Of a stretch of 64,000 nt of DNA, positions 16,091 through 25,605 are shown piece by piece. This DNA comes from Pleomorphomonas sp. PLEO. Lineage in GTDB: Bacteria > Pseudomonadota > Alphaproteobacteria > Rhizobiales > Pleomorphomonadaceae. The first letter of the stretch is position 1. Each line of letters begins with the position of its first letter. A program made the translations under genes and the position numbers. The DNA lies in contig NZ_CP166625.1 in NCBI RefSeq assembly GCF_041320595.1, positions 310,001 through 374,000 of the forward strand, given 5' to 3'. Under the pieces are notes generated by a model that was not told where the DNA came from, made no database searches, and was given only the letters and a program-made list of their open reading frames with translations.

Positions 16091-17260
16091 TCATTCACCG
16101 GCGGCGATCAGATCAGCATACATCTGCCGTCGGCGAGCACTGACTTTGTCCTTGTGATAGTCGCGGGCAATTTCAAGATTGGTAATCGACAGCCTGTTCA
16201 TTCTCTCCGGATCAGCGACCAGCTTCTCGATCTTTTCAGCCAGATCATGTTCATCGCCGGAGGTCACCATCTCAGACAGCGGCAACAACTCGCCGACGCC
16301 GCCAACATCGGAGGCAATGCTCGGCAGACCTCGGGCCATTGCCTCAAGAAGCGCGCGCGGCAGACCTTCCTGACGCGAGGGCAACACAAACAGATCCGCG
16401 TCATCCAACGCCTGGTGAATTGCCTTTCCCTTCGGCAGGAGGCCGGCGAACTCGACGACGCCCGTCAGGTTTAGTGAGCGCGCCTGATTCTCGAACTCTT
16501 GACGGTTGTCACCGTCTCCAACCATCACCAGCTTTAGTTTGACGCCCTTCTCGGTCAGCCGGCTGATCGACTTCAGAAGAACGTCCTGCCCCTTGATGTT
16601 CTGGTGCATCATTCCCACCGTCACGAGCTTCGTAGGCTCGCCGGGCCTCTTGTCGAAGATTTTGGGCGAATCAACAAAGTCGACATTTTCCAGGTTCAAG
16701 GACGTGTAGTGGTAGGTCGGCTTGCCTTTCCCGGGCGGATAACGCCTTTGAAGCGCGGACTCCGTCACATAGGAGCTGACAGCGGCTGACAGGCACTGCG
16801 ACTTGGTTGCCCAGACCTGGAAGACCTTCAAAACGGACCTAAGCGGCAGCGTGCCCGCGCCCTTCTGCAGGTTGTCAAGTGGGTCGGCCACGACCTCGAT
16901 ACCAAAGGGGATTCCACGGAGACGAAGGATCATCCAAGCAATGGTCGCGATGAACCCAGGGATGCGGAGTATATAGGACGATTTCCGCGGAAATCTGAAG
17001 AATATTCCTAGCAGCTGGGGCAGATAAACCACCATCTGCGACAGCTTTCTGATGTTGGGGAGTTCCAGTACCCTCACGTTCGGTCCGGCGAGCTTGTAGC
17101 CGTTTCTCGCCTCCCAGTCGCCTACTCGGGTGACGACAACGACTTCATCGAACATCTCGGCGTAGCGCGACCAGAAATTTTCATAGCTGAGATGGTTTGA
17201 CGCCGGTTGTCCATCCAAACGCCCAAAGTACCCATCCAGAATAACATGCACCCTCTTCAT
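16091..17260 (-). CDS. Glycosyltransferase family 4
   Basis: This 389-residue GT-B protein has an N-terminal start KRVHVILDGYFGRLDG, a central linker, a donor domain with LVTVGMMHQNIKGQDVLL and the GT4 signature EGLPRALLEAMARGLPSIAS. It is a retaining transferase acting on the lipid-linked repeat unit; donor and linkage are unknown. An in-frame TTG at 17278 is possible, but ATG 17260 with AAAAGG about ten bases upstream is preferred. Gaps of about 190-210 bp lie on both sides. The upstream one contains a small GGGC-TTCA-GCCC inverted repeat without a strong T-run. Confidence 0.88.
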   Translation of the reverse strand: MKRVHVILDGYFGRLDGQPASNHLSYENFWSRYAEMFDEVVVVTRVGDWEARNGYKLAGPNVRVLELPNIRKLSQMVVYLPQLLGIFFRFPRKSSYILRIPGFIATIAWMILRLRGIPFGIEVVADPLDNLQKGAGTLPLRSVLKVFQVWATKSQCLSAAVSSYVTESALQRRYPPGKGKPTYHYTSLNLENVDFVDSPKIFDKRPGEPTKLVTVGMMHQNIKGQDVLLKSISRLTEKGVKLKLVMVGDGDNRQEFENQARSLNLTGVVEFAGLLPKGKAIHQALDDADLFVLPSRQEGLPRALLEAMARGLPSIASDVGGVGELLPLSEMVTSGDEHDLAEKIEKLVADPERMNRLSITNLEIARDYHKDKVSARRRQMYADLIAAGE

Positions 17261-17470
17261 TATACGAAGCCTTTTCAATTGTAATATGCGTCTGCTTTCC
17301 CAGATTACTTGATCAATTTAGGGCTGAAGCCCCCTTTATAATTCTGCACGCATATGCCTTTGATCCTTGCTTAGTCTAAGGCACTTGGGTACCGGATCAG
17401 TTAGCCGCTAGGGACTTTTCATCTTGCGGTGAACCAAGGGGTATTCCGGCGCGCGCACCAAAGGACGTCT

Positions 17471-18586
17471 TCATGCGGTCCGGCCCGAGCTACGCTTACG
17501 CTCACGCGCCTCAACATACATGTCGCAAGTTCTCTCGTTCATTTTCAACGAAGTGAACTGCTCTTCGAAGCGAAGCCTCGCCTTGATCCCCATGTCTCGC
17601 ACATCGACGCGAGACAGCCTGTCGAACGCCGCGACAATCGCTGTGGGGCTGTTAGGCTCGAAAAGAATCCCGGTCACGCCATCAACGACGATCTCGGACA
17701 ACCCGCCAACGCCTGAGGCCAGCACGGGACGCCCTGCGCGCATGGCTTCGATCGCAACCAGGCCAAACCCTTCCCAACGGGACGGCATCACCACCACATC
17801 AGCGCTCGCCATCGCCTTCGCAACAAAAGCCGAATCCTGCCAACCCCAGTCCTTGATATAGTCTAGGAGCTCAGCCGACCCTCCTCCATCAACCACATGG
17901 CCACCGACGATATCCAACTCATATCCCCGTTTTTCGAGCTCCTTCATCGCTTCGATCAGGATGTCCAGCCCCTTCTGCTTGTCGTAGCGTCCGACAAACA
18001 GCAGCTTTTTCGGTCGGGTAGCCTCAGGCAGCGGCATCCAGTCCTTGTCTTTGACACCATTGTATATCATCCGGCACTTTGTCTCGCTTATGCCGGCCTC
18101 AATGGCGATACTCTGTTCATGGTTGGAGATATTGACGACAACATCGCTTCTCATCGCGAGAACGGACTCGATCAGCTCGTATACCTTCTTCTTGTATTTC
18201 GAGATACTCATCGAGAAAGACCAACCATGCGCGCAGTATACACATGCAACAGCCTTGCCGCTTCTCCCGACTCTACCGACGAGGCCGGCAAACGTGCTGT
18301 GCAGGTGGAGAACATTATGAGGCACCGTCTTCTTGATGCGACTGTAGTCGAGGAACAATCTTGCGACGCTGCCTAGGCTTCGAGAGTTGTAGTCAACGGG
18401 GATAACCCTGACTCCCTCGACCTTTATCAGATCCACCTGGTTCCTGGGGCAGATGATTGTGACCTCGCCGCAGCTCTGGACCTGATACTCGAATATTTCA
18501 TTGAGGAATGACGCCACACCTCCCTGAAGGGTCTCAGCAAAATGGAGTACTTTTAATTCTCTCATTGCTTTCGCCGAATTTTTCAT
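17471..18586 (-). CDS. Glycosyltransferase family 4
   Basis: A 371-residue GT-B enzyme. N-terminal domain: LKVLHFAETLQGGVASFLNE with the glycine-rich donor-side loop. Middle: VLHLHSTFAGLVGRVG and CAHGWSFSM. C-terminal domain: KLLFVGRYDKQKGLDIL and the E-x7-E motif in EGFGLVAIEAMRAG. This is a typical cytoplasmic polysaccharide glycosyltransferase. ATG 18586 or ATG 18565 may start it. It follows the epimerase gene by about 85 bp on the minus strand, so it is probably on the same transcript. Confidence 0.88.
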   Translation of the reverse strand: MKNSAKAMRELKVLHFAETLQGGVASFLNEIFEYQVQSCGEVTIICPRNQVDLIKVEGVRVIPVDYNSRSLGSVARLFLDYSRIKKTVPHNVLHLHSTFAGLVGRVGRSGKAVACVYCAHGWSFSMSISKYKKKVYELIESVLAMRSDVVVNISNHEQSIAIEAGISETKCRMIYNGVKDKDWMPLPEATRPKKLLFVGRYDKQKGLDILIEAMKELEKRGYELDIVGGHVVDGGGSAELLDYIKDWGWQDSAFVAKAMASADVVVMPSRWEGFGLVAIEAMRAGRPVLASGVGGLSEIVVDGVTGILFEPNSPTAIVAAFDRLSRVDVRDMGIKARLRFEEQFTSLKMNERTCDMYVEARERKRSSGRTA

Positions 18587-18670
18587 TTTTAGCTCAAGAC
18601 AAATTATTTAATTTTACTGTTCATATTTTCGGAATTAAATACCTCTGGCCACGAATGGCCGCTTCTTTCC

Positions 18671-19681
18671 TCACGCATTATTCCAGGTCCTGTACCATTC
18701 GACGAAGTTTTTGACGCCGTGTGGCACGTCGGTATCCGGAACATATCCGGTGAGGGCTTTGAGGAGATCGGGTGCGGCGAAGGTCTGGGGCACGTCGCCC
18801 TTTTGCATGGGCAGCAGGTTGCGGGTGGCAGGCTTGCCGAGCGCCTGTTCGATGGCTGTGATGAAGTCCAAGAGGCCGACCGGCTGGCCACCGCCGATGT
18901 TGACGATGCGGAACGGCGCCTGTTTGGACAGTGTATCGATCACGCCCTCGGCGGTGACGCGGTTGTCCTCGCTCGGTGCGACCGGAACGAGCCGGACGAT
19001 CGCCTCGACGAGATCCTCCACGTAAGTGAAGTCGCGCCGCATGTTGCCTTCGCCGTAGACGTCGATCGCCTCGCCCTTTTCGATGGCGTCAACGAACTTG
19101 AACAGCGCCATGTCCGGCCGGCCCCAGGGACCGTAGACGGTGAAGAAGCGGAAGGCGGTGGTCGGGATCTTCCATAGGTGGGCGTAGGAGTGGCCCATCG
19201 CCTCCATCGCCTTCTTGGTGGCGGCGTAAAGCGTCAGCGGCTCATCGGTCTTGTCGGCTTCTGCGAAGGGAACCTTGTCATTGGCACCATAGACCGACGA
19301 CGTCGAGGCCAGCATCAGGTGCTTCACTTCGCACGCCTTGGCCAGCTCCAGCACGTTCCAACTGCCGACGAGGTTGGCGTCGACATAGGCGCGTGGGTTC
19401 TCGAGGCTGTAGCGGACGCCGGCCTGGGCGGCGAGGTGGATGATCACCTCGGGCTCGGCCAGCTCAGCCGCCTGCTTGAGCGCTTCAGCGTCTTCCAGTT
19501 GACCGATCACCGCCCGAAAGCCGTTCGATCGCTCGAGGAGAGCGTGCCGCGCCTCCTTGAGGCGGACGTCATAATAGGGCGTCATGCCGTCGAAGCCGAC
19601 CACGAAGTGGCCGGCGTCGAGAAGACGCCGGGCGAGATGGAAGCCGATGAAGCCGGCGGTGCCGGTGATCAGGAAGCGCAT
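18671..19681 (-). CDS. lpsL: UDP-glucuronate 4-epimerase (LpsL-type)
   Basis: This extended short-chain dehydrogenase of 336 residues has the NAD-binding motif [12 protein letters not shown] at the start, the Ser of ASTSSVYGA and the YxxxK pair in [13 protein letters not shown]. It matches the family that interconverts UDP-glucuronate and UDP-galacturonate, indicated by [15 protein letters not shown] after the second beta strand and [17 protein letters not shown] near the substrate site. It would provide UDP-galacturonate for the polymer. ATG 19681 overlaps the ugd stop (TGATG), so the two genes are translationally coupled, matching their consecutive reactions. Other sugar-nucleotide 4-epimerases are possible but less likely given the partner. 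Confidence 0.88.
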   Translation of the reverse strand: MRFLITGTAGFIGFHLARRLLDAGHFVVGFDGMTPYYDVRLKEARHALLERSNGFRAVIGQLEDAEALKQAAELAEPEVIIHLAAQAGVRYSLENPRAYVDANLVGSWNVLELAKACEVKHLMLASTSSVYGANDKVPFAEADKTDEPLTLYAATKKAMEAMGHSYAHLWKIPTTAFRFFTVYGPWGRPDMALFKFVDAIEKGEAIDVYGEGNMRRDFTYVEDLVEAIVRLVPVAPSEDNRVTAEGVIDTLSKQAPFRIVNIGGGQPVGLLDFITAIEQALGKPATRNLLPMQKGDVPQTFAAPDLLKALTGYVPDTDVPHGVKNFVEWYRTWNNA

Positions 19682-21021
19682 CACTCGGCCGCCTGGGCTA
19701 CGGAACCGGCGATCGGCGAGCCGCGCCCGACGCTGGTATAGCTGAAGCCGTGCTTCTCCACTTCCTCGGGCCGGTAGATGTTCCTGAGGTCAACCAGCAC
19801 CGGCGCCTTCATCACGGCCTTGAGGCGGGGGAAGTCCAGCGCCCGGAACTCGTTCCACTCGGTGACGATGCAGACCGCGTCGGCGTCCTTGGCCGCCTCG
19901 TAGGCACTGCCGACATAATCGATGTTGTCGATCAGCTTCCTGGCGTTGTCCATGCCCTCGGGATCGAAGCCGCGCACCGTGGCGCCGGCGTCCTGCAGCG
20001 CCTGGATGATGGAAATCGCCGGACTGTCGCGCATGTCGTCGGTCATCGGCTTGAAGGTGAGGCCGAGCACGGCCACCGTCTTGCCACGGGCGTCGCCGCC
20101 CACCGCCTGAATGACTTTCCTCGCCATCGCCCGCTTGCGGATGTCGTTGACGGCAACGGTGGTCTCGATCAGGCGCACCGGGCTGTCATAGTCCTGAGCG
20201 GTCTTGACCAGAGCCAGCGTATCCTTGGGGAAGCACGAGCCGCCGTAACCGGGGCCGGCATGCAGGAACTTCGCCCCGATGCGGCCGTCGAGACCGATGC
20301 CGCGCGCCACCTGCTGTACGTCGGCACCCACCTTCTCGCAGAGATCGGCGATCTCGTTGATGAAGGTGATCTTCATCGCCAGGAAGGCGTTGCCGGCGTA
20401 CTTGATCAGCTCGGAGGTGCGGCGCTTGGTGAACAGCAGCGGCGCCTGGTTGAGATAGAGCGGCCGGTAGACCTCGGTCATCACCTCGCGGGCCCGTTCG
20501 TCCTCATAGCCGATGACGATGCGGTCGGGCCGCTTGAAGTCATCGATCGCCGCGCCTTCGCGCAGGAACTCGGGATTGGAGACGACGGCGACGTCGGCGG
20601 CCGGGTTGGTCTCGCGGATGATGCGCTCGACCTCGTCACCGGTGCCGACCGGCACCGTCGACTTGGTGACCACCACGGTGAAGCCCTTCACCGCCGCGGC
20701 GATCTCGCGGGCGGCCGCGTAGACATAAGACAGATCGGCATGGCCGTCACCGCGCCGCGACGGCGTGCCGACGGCGATGAACACCACGTCGGCTTCGGAC
20801 ACCGGACCGGCGAGGTCGGTCGAAAAGGTCAGGCGGCCTGACTTCACGTTGGCGGCGACCAGTGCGTCGAGCCCGGGCTCGTAGATGGGGATCTCGCCGC
20901 GCTCCAGCGCCTCGATCTTCTCCACCGCCTTGTCCATGCACACAACGTCATGGCCGAAATCGGCGAAACATGTCCCCGAAACAAGGCCAACGTAGCCAGA
21001 TCCTATCATCACGATCTTCAA
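19681..21021 (-). CDS. ugd: UDP-glucose 6-dehydrogenase
   Basis: A full-length enzyme of 446 residues oxidising UDP-glucose to UDP-glucuronate with two NAD. The N-terminal Rossmann motif is [19 protein letters not shown], the central helix region contains [14 protein letters not shown], and the catalytic Cys lies in [16 protein letters not shown]. The C-terminal domain begins [18 protein letters not shown]. It starts with TTG at 21021, supported by GGAG eight bases upstream and by the [10 protein letters not shown] start. A 160-bp gap with a strong hairpin separates it from fcl upstream. It supplies the epimerase next to it and makes the polymer acidic. Confidence 0.95.
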   Translation of the reverse strand: MKIVMIGSGYVGLVSGTCFADFGHDVVCMDKAVEKIEALERGEIPIYEPGLDALVAANVKSGRLTFSTDLAGPVSEADVVFIAVGTPSRRGDGHADLSYVYAAAREIAAAVKGFTVVVTKSTVPVGTGDEVERIIRETNPAADVAVVSNPEFLREGAAIDDFKRPDRIVIGYEDERAREVMTEVYRPLYLNQAPLLFTKRRTSELIKYAGNAFLAMKITFINEIADLCEKVGADVQQVARGIGLDGRIGAKFLHAGPGYGGSCFPKDTLALVKTAQDYDSPVRLIETTVAVNDIRKRAMARKVIQAVGGDARGKTVAVLGLTFKPMTDDMRDSPAISIIQALQDAGATVRGFDPEGMDNARKLIDNIDYVGSAYEAAKDADAVCIVTEWNEFRALDFPRLKAVMKAPVLVDLRNIYRPEEVEKHGFSYTSVGRGSPIAGSVAQAAE

Positions 21022-21146
21022 AATCGGTGCTCCAAAATTAAGGTGGTTTTCAAAGGTTCTTCAAATCTACTTCAACACTCGACAATAGCATGCAGCGGTC
21101 CATTACTGTCCGGAGAGCTAATAGAGAGCAATCAACTTGGCCAGCC

Positions 21147-21164
21147 GAGAAGTGATAACTTCTC
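21147..21164 (-). promoter_or_regulatory. Stem-loop between fcl and ugd
   Basis: GAGAAGT and ACTTCTC pair perfectly around a GATA loop in the 160-bp spacer. There is no T-run on the minus strand, so it is not a standard terminator. It may stabilise or partly attenuate the downstream message. Confidence 0.45.
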
Positions 21165-21181
21165 ACCCTTGGCGACTGGGC

Positions 21182-22129
21182 TCAAAAAGCGACACTATTC
21201 GCAACTACAAAGGCCTTGTATGCTGAGGCGATGCCATCCTCGAGGCGGATGATTGGCTTCCATCCAAGTGACCGGATCTTGTCGGCGCCCATCAGCTTGC
21301 GCGGCGTGCCGTCGGGCTTGGTGAGGTCGTGGACAATCTTGCCCTTGAAGCCGACAACCTTACAGACAAGCTTGGTGAGGTCGAGGATGGAGATATCCTC
21401 ACCCGAGCCGACGTTGACGTGTTCGAAGTCCGAATAGACCTTCATTAGGTGCACGCAAGCGTCGGCGCAGTCGTCGACATGCAGAAACTCGCGGAGCGGC
21501 TTGCCTGTGCCCCAGACGGTGATTTCCTTATCGCCCCGAAGCTTCGCCTCGTGCGCCTTGCGGATCAACGCCGGCATCACGTGGCTGGAATTGAGATCGA
21601 AGTTGTCGCCGGGGCCGTAGAGGTTGGTTGGCATGGCCGAGATGAAGTCGGCACCGTGCTGCTTGCGGTAGGCCTGGCAGAGCTTGATGCCTGCGATCTT
21701 GGCGATCGCGTACCACTCGTTGGTCGGCTCCAGTTCGCCAGTGAGCAGCGCGCTTTCGACGATCGGCTGGGCCGCGAACTTCGGATAGATGCAGGACGAC
21801 CCTAGGAAGCAGAGTTTCTCGACGCCGGCTCGGAAGGATGCCTCGATAACGTTGGCCTCGATGATCAGGTTGTCGTAGAGGAAATCCGCCGGATAGGTGT
21901 CGTTGGCGAGGATGCCGCCCACTTTGGCGGCGGCCACGAACACTGCATCGGGCTTTTGCTGGCTGACCCAGGTGCGGACCGCTGCCTGATCCTTGAGGTC
22001 AAGCTCGCTACGATCGGCGGTCAGGATTTCGCAGCCCTCGGAGGCTAGCCGGCGGGCGATGGCTGAGCCGACCATGCCACGGTGTCCGGCCACCCAGACC
22101 TTCTTGCCCTTGAGATCGTAGGAAGCCAT
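21182..22129 (-). CDS. fcl: GDP-L-fucose synthase
   Basis: A 315-residue short-chain dehydrogenase converting GDP-4-keto-6-deoxymannose to GDP-L-fucose with NADPH. Visible features are the cofactor motif VAGHRGMVGSAIARRL, the family-specific LGSSCIYPKFAAQPI with the catalytic Ser and Cys, and the Tyr-Lys pair in NEWYAIAKIAGIKLCQAY. Length is normal. The gene starts 2 bp after the gmd stop codon, so the pair is one unit. It implies L-fucose, or a sugar made from it, in the polymer. Confidence 0.95.
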   Translation of the reverse strand: MASYDLKGKKVWVAGHRGMVGSAIARRLASEGCEILTADRSELDLKDQAAVRTWVSQQKPDAVFVAAAKVGGILANDTYPADFLYDNLIIEANVIEASFRAGVEKLCFLGSSCIYPKFAAQPIVESALLTGELEPTNEWYAIAKIAGIKLCQAYRKQHGADFISAMPTNLYGPGDNFDLNSSHVMPALIRKAHEAKLRGDKEITVWGTGKPLREFLHVDDCADACVHLMKVYSDFEHVNVGSGEDISILDLTKLVCKVVGFKGKIVHDLTKPDGTPRKLMGADKIRSLGWKPIIRLEDGIASAYKAFVVANSVAF

Positions 22130-22130
22130 C

Positions 22131-23198
22131 TCAGGCCTCCTTCATCACGGTCGCGGTCTGCATCACCTTGAGATCTTCGTTGACCATCTCGCGGCAGAGT
22201 TCGCGCACGCTCGTCTCATGTTTCCAGCCGAGTTTGGTTTGCGCCTTGGTCGGGTCGCCAATCAGGAGCTCGACCTCGGTGGGGCGGAAGTAACGCGGAT
22301 CGACCTCGACGATCACCTTACCCGTGAGGCTGTCGATGCCCTTTTCCTCGATCCCTTCGCCCTGCCACTCAAGGTGAATGCCGACATCCTCGAAGGCCCA
22401 GGTGACGAACTGACGGACTTCGGTGGTCTCCCCGGTGGCAAGCACGTAATCGTCCGGCTGATCTTGCTGCAGCATCAACCACATGCCGCGCACATATTCC
22501 CGGGCGTGCCCCCAGTCGCGCTTGGCACTCAGGTTGCCGAGATAGAGCTTCTCCTGTTTGCCGAGCCGGATGGCGGCGGCGGCGCGGCTGATCTTGCGCG
22601 TAACGAAGGTCTCGCCTCTCAACGGACTTTCGTGATTGAACAGGATGCCGTTCGAAGCATGAAGACCGTAGGCTTCGCGGTAGTTCACCACAATCCAGTA
22701 GGCATAAAGCTTGGCAGCGGCGTAAGGCGAACGCGGATAGAAGGGCGTCGTCTCTCGCTGCGGAACTTCTTGCACCAGACCATAAAGCTCGGAGGTTGAT
22801 GCCTGATAGAAGCGCGTCTTCTTTTCCATCCCGAGGATGCGGATCGCCTCTAGAAGCCTAAGGGTCCCGATACCGTCGGCCTGGGCGGTGTATTCAGGCG
22901 TCTCGAAGGACACTTGAACGTGCGACTGCGCGGCAAGATTATAAATTTCGTCCGGCTTAGTTTCCTGGACGATGCGGATCAGGTTGGTCGAATCCGTCAT
23001 GTCACCATAGTGCAGGTGAAAACGGGCATTTTCGACATGCGGGTCCTGGTAGATGCTTTCGATGCGACCGGTATTGAAGGATGATGACCGCCGCTTGACA
23101 CCGTGGACGGTGTAGCCCTTGTCCAACAAAAGCTGAGCGAGATAGGCGCCATCCTGACCGGTGATACCCGTAACGAGAGCCGTTTTTCCTGAAGACAC
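22131..23198 (-). CDS. gmd: GDP-mannose 4,6-dehydratase
   Basis: This 355-residue dehydratase carries out the first committed step to GDP-fucose. It shows [20 protein letters not shown] (cofactor loop), [13 protein letters not shown] (the arginine-serine dimer and NADP loop), [13 protein letters not shown], the Ser/Glu/Tyr/Lys residues in STSELYG and [10 protein letters not shown], and the LNHESPLRG-type segment [20 protein letters not shown] 23198 is preferred because AGGTGG lies five bases upstream; GTG 23207 and TTG 23201 are alternatives. It is the first structural gene behind the NusG-like regulator and has a 309-bp leader with an ops-like element. Confidence 0.95.
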   Translation of the reverse strand: MSSGKTALVTGITGQDGAYLAQLLLDKGYTVHGVKRRSSSFNTGRIESIYQDPHVENARFHLHYGDMTDSTNLIRIVQETKPDEIYNLAAQSHVQVSFETPEYTAQADGIGTLRLLEAIRILGMEKKTRFYQASTSELYGLVQEVPQRETTPFYPRSPYAAAKLYAYWIVVNYREAYGLHASNGILFNHESPLRGETFVTRKISRAAAAIRLGKQEKLYLGNLSAKRDWGHAREYVRGMWLMLQQDQPDDYVLATGETTEVRQFVTWAFEDVGIHLEWQGEGIEEKGIDSLTGKVIVEVDPRYFRPTEVELLIGDPTKAQTKLGWKHETSVRELCREMVNEDLKVMQTATVMKEA

Positions 23199-23343
23199 CA
23201 AAACCACCTATAAAAACAGCCGAAGCGAGCAACATGGGGCTCAGCTATGGCCGGACTGGCAACGATCGAGATCCGTCCTCGATAAGCACTGACAGTCAAC
23301 TTACATCAAGTTCGATAAAGCCACATCTCAAGCACGTCAGTCA

Positions 23344-23383
23344 CTAGACGGGACCAAACTCCCCGCTAGACAAAAGCTACCGC
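23344..23383 (-). promoter_or_regulatory. ops-like element plus stem-loop in the gmd leader
   Basis: On the transcribed (minus) strand the leader reads GTGCGGTAGCTTTTG at about 23385-23371. Its core GCGGTAGC (23383-23376) equals the core of the enterobacterial ops element bound by RfaH. Directly downstream, CTAG-C-GGG (5' side, 23369-23362) can pair with CCC-G-T-CTAG (3' side, to 23344) as an 8-bp stem with one bulged T. A recruitment element followed by RNA structure, between a NusG paralogue gene and its presumed target operon, fits a processive antitermination site. This is inference from sequence and position only. Confidence 0.45.
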
Positions 23384-23507
23384 ACTCCGGGTGAAATCAC
23401 TCACCACAGACCAAACGGCACCACCGTCGCGAATGAACAGCCAAAGACCGCCCTCACGCCTCAACCGGAGGCTATCAACGCACCCATACCTCACACCCAA
23501 GCGGCGA

Positions 23508-24071
23508 TCACGCCACCTGGAGAATCATATCGCGGGAAACGCCCGCCCGCACCTGACTACCCATCAAGCTCATCAATAGAACCAGACGATTACGCCCATC
23601 AAGCCGCTCGATCACGCCGAGCTGCTCGGCAAACGGCCCCGCTCTGAGGCGCACCGTCATGCCGGGCTGCAGTGGATCGACGAACTCAAGAATTCCGTCG
23701 GCACCGGTCGACGCTACCAACGTCTCAACGATACCGCGCTTGATCGCGACGGGAGCATCGCCGTTAGTCACCAGCGATCGCACCCCCCGCGTTCCGTTGA
23801 TCGACCGCCAACGCGCCTGCGCCGGATCTAGGCGCACAAAAACATAGCCGCGAAAAACGGGTGCCGTCGTAGCTATCGTCTTGCGAGCGTGACGACGCAC
23901 CACCTTTTCAAGCGGAGAAAACGTAAAAAAGCCCTGACGGCGGAGGTTATCGACCGCGACACCTTCACGCTGCGGCTGTGTCATGGCAGCGAACCAGCGC
24001 TCACCATCTTGAGGCCCCTCGAATATGACCTCAGACACCCCAGCAGCCTTTTGGGAAAACAAACTTTCCAT
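23508..24071 (-). CDS. NusG-paralogue transcription antiterminator (RfaH/UpxY-like)
   Basis: This 187-residue protein combines an NGN domain (RWFAAMTQPQREGVAVDNLR, then FTFSPLEKVVRR and the VFRGYVFVRLDPAQ block, about residues 25-120) with a C-terminal KOW domain (LQPGMTVRLRAGPFAEQLGV, about 130-187). Housekeeping NusG sits beside secE and rplK; this copy heads a polysaccharide cluster, the hallmark of specialised paralogues such as RfaH and UpxY. These travel with RNA polymerase to suppress termination and boost translation of long operons. ATG 24071 is chosen because AGAAGGGG precedes it. Its target is presumably the gmd-fcl-ugd-lpsL-glycosyltransferase operon downstream. Confidence 0.85.
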   Translation of the reverse strand: MESLFSQKAAGVSEVIFEGPQDGERWFAAMTQPQREGVAVDNLRRQGFFTFSPLEKVVRRHARKTIATTAPVFRGYVFVRLDPAQARWRSINGTRGVRSLVTNGDAPVAIKRGIVETLVASTGADGILEFVDPLQPGMTVRLRAGPFAEQLGVIERLDGRNRLVLLMSLMGSQVRAGVSRDMILQVA

Positions 24072-24163
24072 AAGGCCCCTTCTTACGCCCAACACAGCCC
24101 CGTCTCGAAATCAGTCCGTCAACACACCCCGAGAGCCACAGCACATCTCATCGTTGAGCTGCA

Positions 24164-24193
24164 ATTATCCTGCCAGTTTATACACCCACACAA
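24164..24193 (-). promoter_or_regulatory. Possible promoter of the nusG-like gene
   Basis: On the minus strand, TTGTGT (24193-24188) and GATAAT (24169-24164) are separated by 18 bases, about 95 bases upstream of the start. Consensus match only. It would be the main promoter of the polysaccharide cluster. Confidence 0.35.
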
Positions 24194-24299
24194 CATAACC
24201 AGCCTAATCGGCCCCGGCGACGAAAGCGTGACGTTCGGCAAGCACCCCACTCAACGCGACGAGAAATCGCGGCACCCCTTTTAAAACAACAACCTAATT

Positions 24300-24844
24300 A
24301 CAAATCCAACAGCCTTGAAGCTTAGAAAAATCAAAACTCAACTCGTAATCTGGATGGAGCGAACACCCCTAACCATCCGCAAAATCCATTAGTCAACGGT
24401 ACTTTCGATTGAGTGAGGCTGTCAACCACCGCCTTGCGGGAAGAGAGTTTCAAATCCATCCAATGGTAAATCTGCATCGCCAGGGACGCCGTCCCTGGCG
24501 TTAGCGCCAGTCGAAGGATGGACGGAGAAAGAACGAAACAGCTTGGCAATTGAGCACCAAAGACAGGCGCGCCGGAGGCTCCGCTCTACGGCAGCCATTG
24601 CGACTGCATCTCGATGCTGTCGCAAATAGCGACACTGAGGAGGCGTTCGCGGCTCCTGCGACGCTGCCGTTTCTGCCGCTTTTATGGGCAGCGGCGGCCG
24701 TACTCTTTTACTGCCAGTCCCAACACCAAGCGCAAAGCCCGTTTTGATGGACAGCCGGTCTAGCGGGGCTTGGCCGTTTGTGGAAGTCCCGCAAAGCCCC
24801 GAGACTCTGGCTTCCGCCAGAGCCGGCTGGCCAGATGTTTATGC
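24300..24844. other. Intergenic region with several strong inverted repeats
   Basis: No supported gene. CGCCAGGGAC-GCC-GTCCCTGGCG at 24478-24500 is a 10-bp perfect stem that overlaps an alternative GGCG-TTA-GCGCC stem. CGGGGCTT (24764-24771) pairs with AAGCCCCG (24794-24801), and CTCTGGC (24805-24811) with GCCAGAG (24816-24822). The last two lie just downstream of the thuA stop on the minus strand and may end that operon, though T-runs are lacking. Confidence 0.5.
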
Positions 24845-25591
24845 TCAGCCCTTCACTGCCGGACGGCGATGCAGCGGTTCGGCTCGGTGCCAGTTTTCGA
24901 GGATGCGGCCGTCGGTGTGGGCCTGCTTCACCCAGCGAATACCGTTGGAGATCACCTTGTGCACCATCGGATCATGATAGATCGGGAACGTCTCGTGGCC
25001 GGGGCTGAAGTAGAAAATACGGCCACGCCCGCGCTGGAAGGTGCAACCGGAACGGAACACCTCACCGCCTGAATACCAGGACATGAAGACGATCTCGTCG
25101 GGCTGCGGGATATCAAAAGGCTCGCCATACATTTCCGAGGCCGCCACTTCGAAATAGGGCGGCAGGCCCTCGGCGATCGGATGCGATGGATTGACCACCC
25201 AGACGCGCTCGAGATCACCGTCCGGCATTTCGCGCCAGGACAGATTGCAGTTGGTCCCCATTAGCCGCTTGAACAGTTTGGAGTGATGGCCCGAATGCAG
25301 CACGACGAGGCCCATGCCCCTGAGTACGCGCTGCTGGACACGATCGATCAGGCCGTCGCTGACATCGTCATGGGCCATATGCCCCCACCAGAGCAGCACA
25401 TCGGTGTCGTCCAGCAGGCTCTGCGGCAGCCCCTCATTGGGATCATCGAGCGTACCACGACGGATCTCGAAGTCGGCGTGCGCGATGCCCTTGGCGATCG
25501 CGCCATCGATGCGGTCGGGATAGATGTCGCTCACCGCTTTGTGGAGCTGCTCGTGGCGGCCCTCGTTCCAAATGGTTACCTTGATGGGCAT
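24845..25591 (-). CDS. thuA: ThuA-family (trehalose utilisation) protein
   Basis: This 248-residue protein has the ThuA class I glutamine-amidotransferase-like fold. It contains KVTIWNEGRHEQ, the central DTDVLLWWGHMAHDDVSD, GMGLVVLHSGHHSKLFKRLM and the late RGRIFYFSPGHETFPIYHDP. In Sinorhizobium, thuA and thuB follow the thuEFGK transporter genes and act in catabolism of trehalose and similar disaccharides, probably through 3-keto glycosides. Here thuA closes the equivalent operon, 14 bp after the ATPase gene. The nearby thuB-like gene is divergent at 30086. The substrate may not be trehalose, because a GH38 mannosidase belongs to the same locus. Confidence 0.85.
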   Translation of the reverse strand: MPIKVTIWNEGRHEQLHKAVSDIYPDRIDGAIAKGIAHADFEIRRGTLDDPNEGLPQSLLDDTDVLLWWGHMAHDDVSDGLIDRVQQRVLRGMGLVVLHSGHHSKLFKRLMGTNCNLSWREMPDGDLERVWVVNPSHPIAEGLPPYFEVAASEMYGEPFDIPQPDEIVFMSWYSGGEVFRSGCTFQRGRGRIFYFSPGHETFPIYHDPMVHKVISNGIRWVKQAHTDGRILENWHRAEPLHRRPAVKG

Positions 25592-25605
25592 GTATTCCTC
25601 GTGCG

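Noticed and set aside
19178-20841. Plus-strand frames of up to 363 codons opposite ugd and the epimerase gene
   Set aside because: They are mirror frames of two well-conserved enzymes and show no family motifs of their own.
23391-23579. A 62-codon plus-strand frame in the gmd leader
   Set aside because: It is opposite to the operon direction, Pro/Ser/His-rich, overlaps the end of the nusG-like gene and has no ribosome site.
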